A DNA stretch of 64,000 nt, taken from assembly GCA_037576215.1 (NCBI GenBank), contig JBANDB010000001.1, forward strand, positions 4,588,001-4,652,000, written 5' to 3'. The notes under the pieces are model-generated. The model was not told the DNA's origin. It made no database searches and was given only the letters and a program-made list of their open reading frames with translations. This DNA comes from Armillaria gallica. Taxonomy: Eukaryota; Basidiomycota; Agaricomycetes; Agaricales; Physalacriaceae. The stretch's first letter is position 1, and every line of letters starts with the position of its first letter. Below are positions 23,401-34,627 of this stretch, one piece after another. Made by a program: the position numbers and the translations under genes.

Positions 23401-25154
23401 ATTTGGGCTGTCATTTTTTATTGAGTATCTTTTTTCATCATCATCGTACTCCCTACTTTAGTTTTTTTTTCTCAACTGGTTGTGGAGTAGACTTAGTAAT
23501 TAAACCTCTGTAATCTCCCCTTCCTTCGCGTCTTCATGCACTGCATAGTACTAAAGAGAATACGAACCACCGATCCTCATAATTATAATATGGATACTCC
23601 TTTTTTGGACTCGGTATTCTGGGACACCGTAAGACAGTAATGGCTGCATCTTCATGGTGGTTAACGTCTTTCATACGAACTGCATATGTCAGCTCGAACA
23701 AAATGATAATAATATTCTGCCGAGACGATAAACGAGGCCATGCAGGATATGTTATTCATAACATAGCGATAATTTATGAAGATTATCGAGACGAAGCAAT
23801 GTCCACACCGACAGTAAATCATCTGTAGCTCCGGCTGAAGCTTGAAAAGTGTGGTAGTGACAGTTGGCAATTCAGCAACGCGATCGAGTTTGGTAACAAG
23901 TTCATCACGGGTAATGTCTAATGTCTAGGCAGCTCAAGTTCGTGCGAGGGAGAACATCGAACACTGCTGAGGCCTGCTTATACAGATGTAACCCGAATTT
24001 GTTCAAAGTGGAAGACGATGTCGTGAATGTGCGGAGAGGAACGTCATAGACCATAAGAGTCGCAGTTTCGAGATGAAGGAGAACATTGGAATGACACGAT
24101 TTGCAAAGTTTAGCATACAGCGTCTTCGGATGCTGATCCGGAGCCGTGTATCTTTAGGGTAGTTAATTCGCATAGAGATATCCATCGACCGCCGACGAAT
24201 CGAAGGAAATATACCGTAGGGCTACGACTCGAGCCACAGTGCATAGAAGGCCCAAAGCATCTGGGAGCAACGATTACTCTCGTTCCTGGACACAGAGATT
24301 GCGTGTGTGTTGAGTAGGAAATGGCAGAGATGCCACAGTGACGATGAGCGCAACTGAAAGGAGAATAATAGACCGAGACCAGTAAACGTATCGAGAGCTT
24401 CATACGGCAGACGAATTCGTCGAGTTGTTCTCGTGTTTGTTCTGTAAAGAGGACGTGTCAGCGATACACAACTTTATAAAGAAGGCGTAAGCAAGAGCTT
24501 TGATTTATCATGATGGAATGACTCCCATCAAAGATAACAGAAAGAAGGGACAGCAGAGAGAATGGCAACGTGCCTTGCTCCTACTCGACCTCCGTGACTT
24601 GGAATATCTTCTTTTCAAACTTTGGCACCGCGAGGTCGCTTTCATGTCTAGGACAGGACGATGCCCATGCATGCGTCTCGAGGACCATGTCCAGCAACAT
24701 TGCGCTAGGTTCTCGGATGGCTACATGACCGCGTATAAGTAAATATGTATGCGTATCAAATCAATGACATACCTTGAGAGAAGGCGACAGCCCACAGATT
24801 CTTCTTCAAAGGGCTTGACTATAATGGAATGGTATGGAACGTTTGTCCGATAAATTCTGTCAGAGGATGTCGCGTGGACGTTCCGTCTCGAGAGGAGGAG
24901 ATGGAGGACGTGCATTGTGGGTCTTTTCTTTAATTGACGTCGGTGTCGCGTTGTCATTGTCGTGGTTTTCGTCGATGCGCTTTGAAGCGGACATAATGTC
25001 ACTGTTGAAAGACTAGAAATCGGTGTGGCCGGACCATCCTACATACTAAATTTAGGTCAACGCAACCAAATTGGCCGTGACCCTAATTATTTTCCTTACT
25101 CCCCAGTTGGCTCAATGTCGCAATGCTCGCGTTCTCTCTCGCGACCGGGTAAGC
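23401..25154. other. intergenic with possible degenerate F-box/LRR-like remnant
   Basis: No intact gene. On the minus strand between about 24430 and 23830 the three frames alternately give plausible coding pieces (LRSSSLWHLCHFLLNT; LLHLETATLMVYDVPL; TLNKFGLHLYKQASAVFDVL) interrupted by stops, suggestive of a decayed leucine-rich F-box-like gene. This is weak evidence. Confidence 0.25.
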
Positions 25155-27101
25155 ATCGACTGCCGACCGACTGCCCACGACCCGTAGGCGGCAACCCGAA
25201 CAAACTTGTCGAGGCCGCTCACGTGGCAGAGCTTTCCAACCATACCTCTCTTTCGCTCATGAAATTCGCGCTGTACGATGAGAATGGAGATTCGGATGAG
25301 GAGGGTCAGGATACTTTAGAGGAATTGCACATGATCCGATCCAACGCGACAGTATGTTATCATCCTGATGCTCAATGGGATATATTCTGATGTCGTGAAA
25401 GTGTTTACTCCTCTTTTCTTCGGTGCCCAGTTGCATGTTCCCACAACCAATGATATAGGATCTCCCAGACAATTGGCAGAATGGATGGCTGAAATTGAAG
25501 TGACTATCACAAGTTTGACGCCAGCCATGGGGCAGCTACTCTCAGCGCAAGCGACGCGTAAAACCCCCTCGCTTCGTAACGCTTCCAAAGAACTGGTTCT
25601 TGGCATCAGGAAGTACCGGCGACTAATCAAAGATATTCGAGAGCATCTCAAAAAGAAACTACCTAGCTACAGTATTCCCATTCATAGGTCATCTATCCCC
25701 TCACACCACGACGACGCTGACACACCTAATAGTTTTCGTTCCATTGAAGCATATGCTACTCAACCCTAATGGCAAGATAGACAAACCCGCCCTACCCTTC
25801 CCCGGTACTACTCAATCTGCGACCGCCGCACCCGCCACTGGCAAGGCAACATTGACAGAAGAAAAGATACGTGAGCTTTGGGCCAAAACTCCCGAACGTA
25901 CCCCACCCCCTACCATTAGAAGAAACGTCTTCGACCTCGGCGGGCATTCCATCTTGCTACCCGTCTCATCTTCGGGATCCGCAAAACTTTCGTAGTCGAC
26001 GTGCACCTCTGACGAACCCACTATCTCTGACCTCGTCAAAGGCACTGCGTAATGCCGATTTGGGACTGACGTACAAGGAGCCCATCACCCCGCCCCAAAA
26101 CCATTTCCTTGGAGTCCCTTAGGAAAAAACCCTCACGACCTTCGAATATGGCCAGGATTACGAGCAGCCATTATCAAAGTTGCACGAGAGCTACGCGCCG
26201 CTTCTTTTGACTTCACCACGAAGCCGATTACGGTCTTCCTCACCGGTGCAACTGGTTTCCTGGGTGTGCTCGTACTGGGCGATTTTCTATTACGGTGTGA
26301 AAGGGTGAACAAAGCCATTTGTCTTGTCCGGGCGAGCGATTGCGATGAAACCCTGGCTAGGCTGAAGGAACGGTCAACGGATCAAGGAGTATAGGATGAC
26401 GAGTGGGTAGGTTCTGGGCGGCTGGAGTTCCTAAATGGGGATTTAAGTTTGGACAACTTCGGTTTGGGAGAAGAGGAGTGGAACAGGGTAGCAGAAGAAG
26501 CTGACGCTATCCTGCATAACGGTGCTTTGGTTCGTATCTTGTTTCAATTCTATCCATGATGTTGACGGCCGGGAATAGGTGCACTGGGTTTACCTGTACG
26601 AGAAACTCCGGGCGGCGAACATTATCTCCACTTTTACCGCTATCGAGCTCGCATCGACCGGGAAGCAAAATCTCGTATCCTCCACCTCTGCTATTGCTGC
26701 AGAGCACCGTTTGCCTTTTGGAATCACCGACTGATTCAAATCGTCTAGGAGTACCCGAAAGCTACGACTTGGAAGGTGCCCGAGCGTCCCTGAAAACCGG
26801 ATATGGGCAAAGCAAGTGGGTATCTGAGAATCTTCTGTTCGAAGCTGGGTGGAGAGGGATGAGGAGGCATATTGTTCGTCCAGGTTATGTAGTTGGCGAC
26901 TCTCGGAGTGCTGGTATGTCCTCCTCTGTATCATTTAGGCGCACACTCGGACTCGTTCCTGATATGAACAACACCATCAGCATGATTCCTGTAGACGACG
27001 TCGCTTTATGCACTTCTCTAGCGACAGTCTCCCCTCCACCCGATGCGGCCCTTTCGGTTATGCACATCACCGCGCGTCCGCTCCCCACATTCAACGGCAT
27101 G
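25155..27101 (+). pseudogene. LYS2 duplicate with large internal deletions
   Basis: This is a plus-strand decayed copy of the LYS2 gene at 1765-6310. It retains, in order: the N-terminal TDCPRPVGG...ENGDSDEE segment; a jump to the HDPIQRD junction with its intron still present (25353-25407 area); [14 protein letters not shown] to SLRNA; a second jump directly to the [16 protein letters not shown] segment; the NPNGKIDKP and DLGGHSI carrier region with a frameshift; and broken pieces of the reductase domain down to PLPTFNG. The missing parts include the ATP-binding TSGSTG, the YGTTETQ block and YRSGDL. Extra lesions: stops at CCTTAG (26118-26123) and GTATAG (26390), and frameshifts near 25965 and 26720. 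The retained introns show genomic duplication. Confidence 0.92.
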
Positions 27102-27106
27102 ATCTG

Positions 27107-28213
27107 GTCTCAAAGACGAAAAAGAAAGGCCTTGCACACGTAACGGTCCCTATTTCCAAACTTCAGTTATACTCATATGATCGGGATAGGATTCCAGGCC
27201 TAGTAATGAGCGAGTGGGAATACCGTCTCAATTTCCTCGCCGCATTCCGGGACGCTGGCTTTCGGTAACAGTGGGTGTGTGTGGGTCCTAAATCACACGG
27301 CTTTCCGAACAGTGGAATATCTCCTTCGAGCCTCGCTGTTACACATTTCTACGCGCTTTGCAGACAGACTCGAGGCCTTGTGAGTGTTCATCCCATCGAT
27401 ATCGTGCTTGTGGACAAAAGGGTCCGATGCTAATCAGCGTGGAGTTCGACTCTCCCGTGGCGCATTCTTCTCTTTCCGTTCTATCAGTTCCATCTCTCGG
27501 ACGGACAATATTCTAATATCTGCGGCAACGAGGCCCTTCGCTGTCCTCGTGCCCAGGGTCGGCCCAAGGACAATTAACAGTTTCCTAAAGCACCCCCTGC
27601 TCACGGTAAACACGCGAAACTACAACTTCAACGCGCAATGTTCTTGGGTGCGACTCTGTGCTAGTTGCGCATGAGAGGTAAAGTACCATGTTCTTTGAAG
27701 GGACGTCACAGTTGCTGACTATCCCCACAAGACTATTATCGATGCTCGCGGTTATTCAAGGTGTGGAACCCCAAAACAACACTGATATTGGTATGTACTA
27801 GGTGTATAGACGCCGGTAAAACACTGATACAGCATGATGAAAGGGAAACAACGGATAGGAAGAAGGTAGTCGACGTGATGATAGGCTAGGCAGATGGGCG
27901 TCAGCATCCAATGACTGATACTCAGCAGAGAAGCTCACCTGGTGAAGCCGACGACTACGATATGGACCATTTACTCACTATAGAAGCGAACAGTCAGTAT
28001 GGAGGCGTGCCAGACAGCAAGAATCAACAACTCACAAGAGGGAGAGGGTGATGTCGCCGTTGACTCGGACCTTGGCCTGGATGGCAATCCCTACCTCGAG
28101 GTTGAAGTCAAGACGATGCTTCAAAGCTTCCATGGGAGCGATGGAGGTAACAGTTTGTGGGGCAGACATGTTTTGCTGATATTGAGCAGGTCGCTTTGGT
28201 CCAGCTTTTATAT
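27107..28213. repeat. segmental duplication block, partner at 13318-15014
   Basis: Begins exactly where LYS2-like similarity ends (ACGGCATG/ATCTGGTCTC junction near 27101) and continues through tiny gene copy 3. It shares long near-identical stretches with 13318-13520 and 14085-15014. Confidence 0.7.
27971..28169 (-). CDS. tiny conserved two-exon protein, copy 3 (46 aa, divergent)
   Basis: Exon 1 28169-28036, intron 28035-27978 (GTGAGT...CTATAG), exon 2 27977-27971. The protein starts MSAPQTVTSIAPMEALKHR and keeps FNLEVGIAIQAKV and NGDITLSLFE. It lacks about eight residues of the RSNQGTVAP linker and gains two (RV) before NGD. ATG, splice phase and seven-base terminal exon are conserved. It has several replacements in the core relative to copies 1 and 2, so it may be relaxing or decaying; nothing forbids expression. 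Function unknown. Confidence 0.6.
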
Positions 28214-28214
28214 G
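28203..28214 (-). promoter_or_regulatory. TATA box of tiny gene copy 3
   Basis: Minus-strand CATATAAAAGC lies about 40 bp upstream of the ATG at 28169. The DUF6535 relic abuts it directly, so only a minimal promoter survives from the original locus. Confidence 0.55.
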
Positions 28215-28460
28215 GGCCCCCCGCTAGACGTTGGCCAGTTCGTACAGAAGCGACATCGTGGCCTGCGTATAATCGAGCTGCAGGCTCTGCGACGTTTGGA
28301 CGACGAACTTGTAACCTTGGCCGAGAGAAGACCGGCCTGGTGGAAGTTAGCGAGGAAGCAGTGTACATGGTACTGGCACTGACAAAACACAAGGAATACG
28401 TCTAGGCCATCGTTCCATCGTTCCACCATTTCATGGTCAAACAGCGTCGAGGTACGTTCT
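28215..28460 (-). pseudogene. DUF6535-type membrane protein fragment
   Basis: Minus strand: MVERWNDGLDVFLVF, an intron-like gap (GTCAGT...CACCAG), AGLLSAKVT and then, after a one-base shift, FVVQTSQSLQLDYTQATMSL. These match the start of the DUF6535 domain found in many Agaricomycete proteins and the larger relic at 29110-31160. The fragment ends at a stop and at the junction with tiny gene copy 3. Confidence 0.75.
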
Positions 28461-29109
28461 CCATATCTGGGCTGCTGGTCCTACATAATTCTTCGCGTTG
28501 TTTTTCCTCTGGAAGCTTCTATTCGTAGTCAAAAGGGTCATTTCCTTGACTTCCCGTAAGGTTTTGCTTTATTTCAGGGAAGAAAGTATTACCTTTCACG
28601 ATGAAGTCGCGGCTCTTGATGCCTAACAGTCCACGCCTTGACAACCTACGACTTCGAGGAGAATAGTGGGTTGGATTTTGTACTTGAGGCTCTTGAGTGG
28701 ACGCGTTGACGGGCTACGACGGTATCAAGCCGTTTCCGTCGTCGTGGTCGTGATGAGCGGCACAGAACTTCTCGATTTCAAATTTGGAAAATTACGCAGG
28801 ATGAGAATATTTTTATTTATTCAAATAAATAAATACTTAGGCAAATCCAACACTACTGAATGTCCGAAAGGAATTTCGCACTTGACCGTCACCGCTGCAC
28901 CTCGCATCTCCCTCGTTGGTACCACGACGCGGCCAAGGCTGAACGGTTAAATTTGTGGACGGGAGCTCCCATCGTGATCTCGTCGCCTTGTCTGTGAATC
29001 AAACATTAATTCCACAGACCCCGACGCATCCTCCTTTCACAAATGCTCTGAAATCCAAAATGGTAGGGGAACTGTCCATAGTGAAATAACGCAGGGTTCG
29101 AGGCGAAAT
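28461..29109. other. intergenic, decayed flank of DUF6535 relics
   Basis: No intact gene seen; a short stretch near 28480-28620 resembles the 5' flank of the larger DUF6535 relic near 31090-31230. Confidence 0.35.
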
Positions 29110-31160
29110 CAAAACCACGTAAACTGGCTAGTGGACCAAGAAGATGCCCTGAAACAAAAGGAACTGGAGAAAATAATGAACCAGTTCAACTGCCGCTGTA
29201 TATCCATGAGCTGGTTCATATCTCGACGTCCACGCATCCTGGAAAGCGGTTTTGGCGAGATTAGCGGCCATGGTTGGTGTACACCAGTTCTCAGGAAGGA
29301 AACGAAGACGAGAAGATGTCGAATTGAGTACCGCCGAATATCATCAAGGTGATACGCAGATCTTGACGAAGCGTCACCACCAAACTCGCTGGACGAAACC
29401 AGTGTGTATATGAGCTTGATCACCATATAGGTTGAAGGAAGGAATGTCGCCATACAGCTTAAACGAGTCGGCAGTCGTGTGATCCCCAATGCTACGAATA
29501 ACAGTTCCAAAAAGACTATTGATAGAAAGAATGCCTTTTCGATAGACGGCGAGCCAGCTATCTTCGACAAAGAACGTAGCCGGGGATCCCTGTGCTCGGG
29601 GAATTCGTTGACAGATAAGTGTCAACGGCTGTCGAAAGGGATACCGCGTGATGGTCTGGATGGTCTGTGCCAGGAATCGAACAAATTTGCAATCCGTTTT
29701 AGGTCAAGATGAGAGGAGGGGAGGAGTTGATACACGAATACGATAATGGATAATGGAATTGCACGGAATTAAAACTGAGCGAGACTGTCTTCTTCCAGGA
29801 AGGGTTGTAGCTTGCGGAGTAGATTGTCCCACACAATGGGCTGCAGACGGAGACTCCCGTCTGTCGAGTTTGTGAGCTGAGCTTGTACCAAGTTTCGGAG
29901 CTCTCGGTGATAAATTAGGCTGGGCTGGATAGACAAAAGCTCCGCATAGACATCGGTGGGCAGTCGCTCCCCTTCCGCTTGTGGTCTAGGCGACAGCATG
30001 AAGAAATCGACGTTCGCTGTAAGACGAAGGTGTGTACAAATGAGCGGATCAAGTTTCTTTTTTCAGGATGATACCGCACACCGCAGATGGGGTTATGGCA
30101 CATCTCTGAGATTTCATTTTGCGCGGTGCTTCAGAAACACCACGGAGTTCAACGGTAGGGCACTGACTGCTTCTATAACAATGCGCTATACGCCGGGGTT
30201 GGAGGACATGCAAAATGACCAGGACAATGCATTCGCTTCCATCTCGTACGCGCTGTGCTCCACAGCCTCTCGAAGTACACGAGTGTGAGTTTTTTCCGGG
30301 ACTGACGATGATTCGGCCCAGTATCTGCACATCGGAGGGATGGTTGCAGTGAAGGCGATGTAAGTATAAAGAGGAAAGATGTACAGGGATAGCGACATCT
30401 TGTATGGGCACGAGAGGTATATAATGGGCAGGTAGTCGGTGATGAGACCCTCAGCGAAGGATATGGATGTGCCAGACCTGACGACGTATGTAATCGAAAC
30501 TTGAAGCGGGACTAGAAAAATGACTAGCCCACTAAAAAGATGTAAGGCGACGTGCGCATGAGGACGGGTAGTAGTCCAACAGTGAAACCCACGCGCCGCT
30601 GCTGTAGCCCAACGAATCGAAATTGACGGACACGACAACTGTCCCGAGGCGCACCGGATAGCACTGCCGTGTACTGGTGGATCCATTGTTTCGTCAGGAC
30701 AGCGAGGAGTTCGATAGTCAGACTGAATGAAAGATTGGAGAACCACAGCCCATTCACCAAGGAATCGGATGTCGTGGGACGTAGATCAGAGAATGGGGTA
30801 AGGCCTGGACGAGGAACCTCGTGAACGAGGGAACCGTTGGCCGCTGTGGGCTGGACGTCGATGAGCTCGAAAAGGAGCGCCGCTGTAACCTGACCGTAGT
30901 CGACTTGACGGCTCCACGACGTCTGTGCGACGAACATAGTGACCAGTACAGAGAATAGACCAGCCTGTTTACTGATCAGTAAAAAAAGACATCTATTTGC
31001 AGTTCTACTCACAAAAACCAGCAAAACATCTAATCCGTTCCTCCATCCTTCTACCATGGCGATACCAATGCAGCATGCTCTTCAAGGTATGTTCTCTACA
31101 CCCTGGCAGTCGGTCCCGGCTCTTCGTTTTGCTTGTCTTGGGAATTTCTGCTCGTGGTCG
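29110..31160 (-). pseudogene. DUF6535-type membrane protein gene, multiply broken
   Basis: Minus strand. The 5' exon area (31150-31060) reads SRNSQDKQNEEPGPTARV, then a stop (TAG) where the family has Trp, then RTYLEEHAA and a frame change. The domain core starts MVEGWRNGLDVLLVF (31057), splices over a GTGAGT...AAACAG intron to AGLFSVLVTMFVAQTS, and runs through LLAVLTKQWIHQY and GLLPVLMRTSPYIFLVG. There a one-base loss (near 30527) puts the continuing LVIFLVPLQVSITYVV in another frame. Downstream pieces match the family's long C-terminal region (VYAELLSIQPSLIYHRELRN; SPATFFVEDSWLAVYRKG; HGYTAAVELVHYFLQFLLF). The family is uncharacterised, with several membrane helices. Three or more lesions make function unlikely. 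Confidence 0.8.
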
Positions 31161-32939
31161 AACGGATCATTCCCTTTACCTCCCATGAGCTTCACCAAGC
31201 TAAAGCAAATGTTGATCCCAGACGCACCTTTGACTAAATATTCGCGGATCCTCATATGCCCATCAGTCCCAGTCAAAAGTCTGTGGGCATGGGTCGACGC
31301 TCATATATATCCATCGATAAATCGATGGCTACCTGTCACTCTCTAATAATGGCCCATTCTATTTTTACTTCTCAGGTAGCTGTGGGTGTGCATAGACAGC
31401 TATAGATTTCTATCGATGCATATCTACAGAAACCTGTACATCGCATTGCTAATAATACATACATCCTTCTCTGCCTTGCCAGCCTCATCGCCTTCCATCC
31501 CCCTGTTATGCCAGTTTCCAGCCGCCATTCATTGATTCTGATAGCGGATGGTAGTCAGCACAAGTAAGAAATGCAGACTCGCATAGCGTACCTTCTTCAG
31601 AGCCGCGGCCTGCTTCTTGAATTCATTGGCGGTAGCGACAGTCAGTGTCAGATACCCGTAATACATATTACTTCAACGTACCGCATACAAGAAAGAAAGA
31701 GCGCGGCCAACATCGAAGCGTAGCAACCTGGAATTAATGGGCATCGAAGTTCCCTGTAAGTCAATCAATAGCAGGCAATATGATAACAGCGTACTTTATA
31801 TCGAAAAAGCGAAATGGAAGAGACGGCGTGGACATACGACAATAAGTTGACCTGGTACGGCGTACTGGGGAATAAGACAACGTTATGGTGAGAGACCCAA
31901 GTGAACGCACCATTTCCTGCAACCAAATTCACGCCCGATTTTCTCATCACCATCAACCATGAACGAAACCACTGGTTATATGCGGTTGCCTTGAGGTCTT
32001 TCCAGATCTAACGCGTCGTATTGATAATTTCGACGCCATTGGCATCGTCGGGGCCATACAGTCGCGGTATATGAACTAGGAGGAAAGGGTATTCAGCGAG
32101 GATGGTAGCGCACCAGGGAAGGGCAACATGTCGGGCGAGGGTCATGATGGTAAAAGGGAGAGTGTGTTCGGACTTTTCCGGCGTCGCTGGCCCCACTTTA
32201 TCGCTTGTGACATAAGAAGACGTAAGACCGTCTGGGAAGTTCACTAACACTTTGTCACTAGTCGTTTGCAGACAAGCGAAGTCCTGGAGGGTCATGATAA
32301 ATCTACGGCGGACGGAGGATGCTCAGCTTGTCAAGTATATCCATCAGGATCTCTACATGTCTATGGACATCAATGGATCGACCCATACCCATGGCTATCA
32401 ACCCAAGCCTCCAGACTTTTGACTGGGCATCAGTCCTCTAGTGGATTTTCTTCTTCTGCGCGACAAGTAGTAAGTCGAATTCTCGACTTCGGGCTGTTTG
32501 TTGTTAGACTGGCTGATTTCTTCGGCTGATTTCATATTCTCTTCGTCGGCAGATATGGATAGGGAGGAAGGTATGGCTGTGGAAGATGGCGGCGGTATGA
32601 AGCGAGCAGCACTAGGTGCCTGAAGGAGGCTTCGGATCAATCGTCCCGAAAATTCTTAAACCCGTCCCACGACCGACCACGCCATTCCGACGCGACGAGT
32701 ATATCAATAACCTATGCCTCGCCTCCTCGACTTCTTCATTATCGAACACCTTCCTAGCCATGATCGTCCCCAACTTGTACCCCGCACTTCATGGTCGGTC
32801 AGCGACAGGCTCGGCGGCGGGCTCAACAGAATAGATACGCCCTCGCCCCCACATCGCATCACAGCCGAGGGGTAGAGCTTCTTCCACAGAGCATCAATTT
32901 GATGTCGTGCTCTACTCTATCCTTCAAGCTTCAAACACG
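31161..32939. other. unassigned region with decayed minus-strand gene pieces
   Basis: Minus-strand pieces in order: an Arg-rich, presequence-like start at 32640 (MIRSLLQAPSAARFIPPP), a piece with LARHVALPWCATILAEYPF (about 32160), and a piece with LMVMRKSGVNLVAGN (about 31950). The order and the LPW...GVN pairing faintly recall OXA1/YidC-type mitochondrial insertases, but the match is too weak to call. Around 31300-31430 lies a palindrome-rich patch. Confidence 0.25.
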
Positions 32940-33110
32940 AGCTATACACGAGAACAGAAGCACCGACCTTTCGACACGCGTCGATAGTCCTTGGACGTTG
33001 ACCTTAGGGTCTTCTCCACGTCTGAGCAACGACTACATACTTCCTCCCGGTCTTTGGTGGCAGCTGGTCATCTATCGACGGGGCAGCGAGCTCGCACTCT
33101 GTAAGCGTTG
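32940..33110 (-). pseudogene. 3beta-HSD-like gene fragment (third copy)
   Basis: Short blocks match the pseudogene at 19563-20762 in the same orientation: GAACAGAAGCACCGAC with CGACACGCGTCGAT (32954-32986), ACGTTGACCTTAGGGTCTTC, and the exon 1 stretch CTTCCTCCCGGTCTTTGG through AGCGAGCTCGCACTC (about 33040-33100). Large deletions separate them. No coding potential remains. Confidence 0.75.
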
Positions 33111-33602
33111 CGTGCACGGAGATAGCTATAAATTTATGAAGGAGATAAGTATGTTGAAGTGGAAAGTTTTCACTGTGCACGTGGGAGCCAGCGATTCACC
33201 TTTCTTCCTTACCTTCCATAGTTACGGTATACGTCACTGGACCACTGGGTGGTGTTGTCAAGTACGTCTTTCACCCATTAATATTGTCGTCGGTATGACT
33301 CTGATACTACCTATGTAGGCTCGTTTTCTTACACGCTGCATGAATTCCTGCCGTCTCTGAAATATCGGCGTATCTGCTCTACCTCGAAAATCAGCGCTGT
33401 CATCGAATCAGTCTTGCGAGATACAACCGGCGACACTGACCTCTTCTGGAGGATGCACTAGTCCTCCGAGTAGTTATGCCTTCAAAGCTCGACCTCCTGT
33501 TTACCAACTGTACGTCGCTCATCTATTACTTTACTTTGCGTGACCATCAACTTGAAAACAGGAAGACTCAGTTCGATTCTTCCAGCGCGCGCACTTCACA
33601 CG
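33111..33602. other. intergenic, upstream of split F-box gene
   Basis: Probable promoter and 5'-UTR of the F-box-like gene that begins at 33603. A candidate 5'-UTR intron donor GTACGTCG at about 33511 pairs with GAAAACAG at about 33561. Confidence 0.4.
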
Positions 33603-34131
33603 ATGGAAAGTTCGGCACTACCTCCCGAAATAATCGACGACATCCTTTCCGGAATCTGGTCTTCAAGCATGCCTTCACAAGAGAGAATCATGTTCATGAC
33701 TACCTGTTCTCTCCTGAATAGGACCTGGAAAGCCGTCTTTGCTCGTATCGCCTCCCGCGACATATACATCCTCTCAACAAGATTCTTCGAATATCTCTGC
33801 ACCGTCACCCACTCCCAAGCCTCCATCATCTATGGCGACCTTCTTCCAAGCTCCACCCGCACCATCACCTGCCAGCTCGACCTCAACAGTCCCATCAGCG
33901 ATCCAGCGATAGAGATGTACATGACCCTCTGCAAGCAGCGAAACTTCATCGGACTCCGTACCTGCATCCCCGACGTCCAGAAACTCAACCTCAGACTCTC
34001 CCGTCAACAGACTCGCTATATCAGGCTCGCGCACGAGGTGAAGCAGGTCGTCCACACCGAAATTTGTTTCCACATGGACTCCAGCCCTCGGTTGACCACC
34101 ATCCGCACGACGTGGTCCATCGCCATACGTT

Positions 34132-34534
34132 TGTTATGGATAATGACTAAGTAGTATGAGTAAGCCTCCACTTCCTTTAGTTTCTTTCTCTTTCTACGCG
34201 GTTATAGAAATTTCTCGATACCTCCAAATTTCCTGTCTTAGCTAGAAGATTCTAGGCGAAGTAGTTAGTATATATCTCCTGTATCGATGCGCCCCAAAGG
34301 GCATCTGAATTCTATCTACTTTTACTCCACAACTTCGTGTGAACCTGAGTGATTGAGTTCGACTACGCCTAGCGCTTGTTGGACCTTTCTAGCTACGCCT
34401 AGCGCTTGCTAGACCTACTCGGGTTCCTTCGTAGGTAATAGAACTCATTGAATCTCTCGCTACACTTCATAATTTAGACTGTATTCGAGTCGTACTTATC
34501 TCGTACATCGTCTAGATTAAGCCTACTCTCAACA
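34132..34534 (+). repeat. 5' LTR, 403 bp
   Basis: Runs from TGTTATGGATAATGAC to CTACTCTCAACA. It contains two copies of the 16-mer CTACGCCTAGCGCTTG (near 34364 and 34395). Confidence 0.95.
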
Positions 34535-34627
34535 TTGGTGGACACATTGATCTTACCTGTCTGAAGGACTCCGTTATCACAGCATTTTAGACCTATTGTT
34601 TGTCTGCTTGTACAGAGACCAACAATC

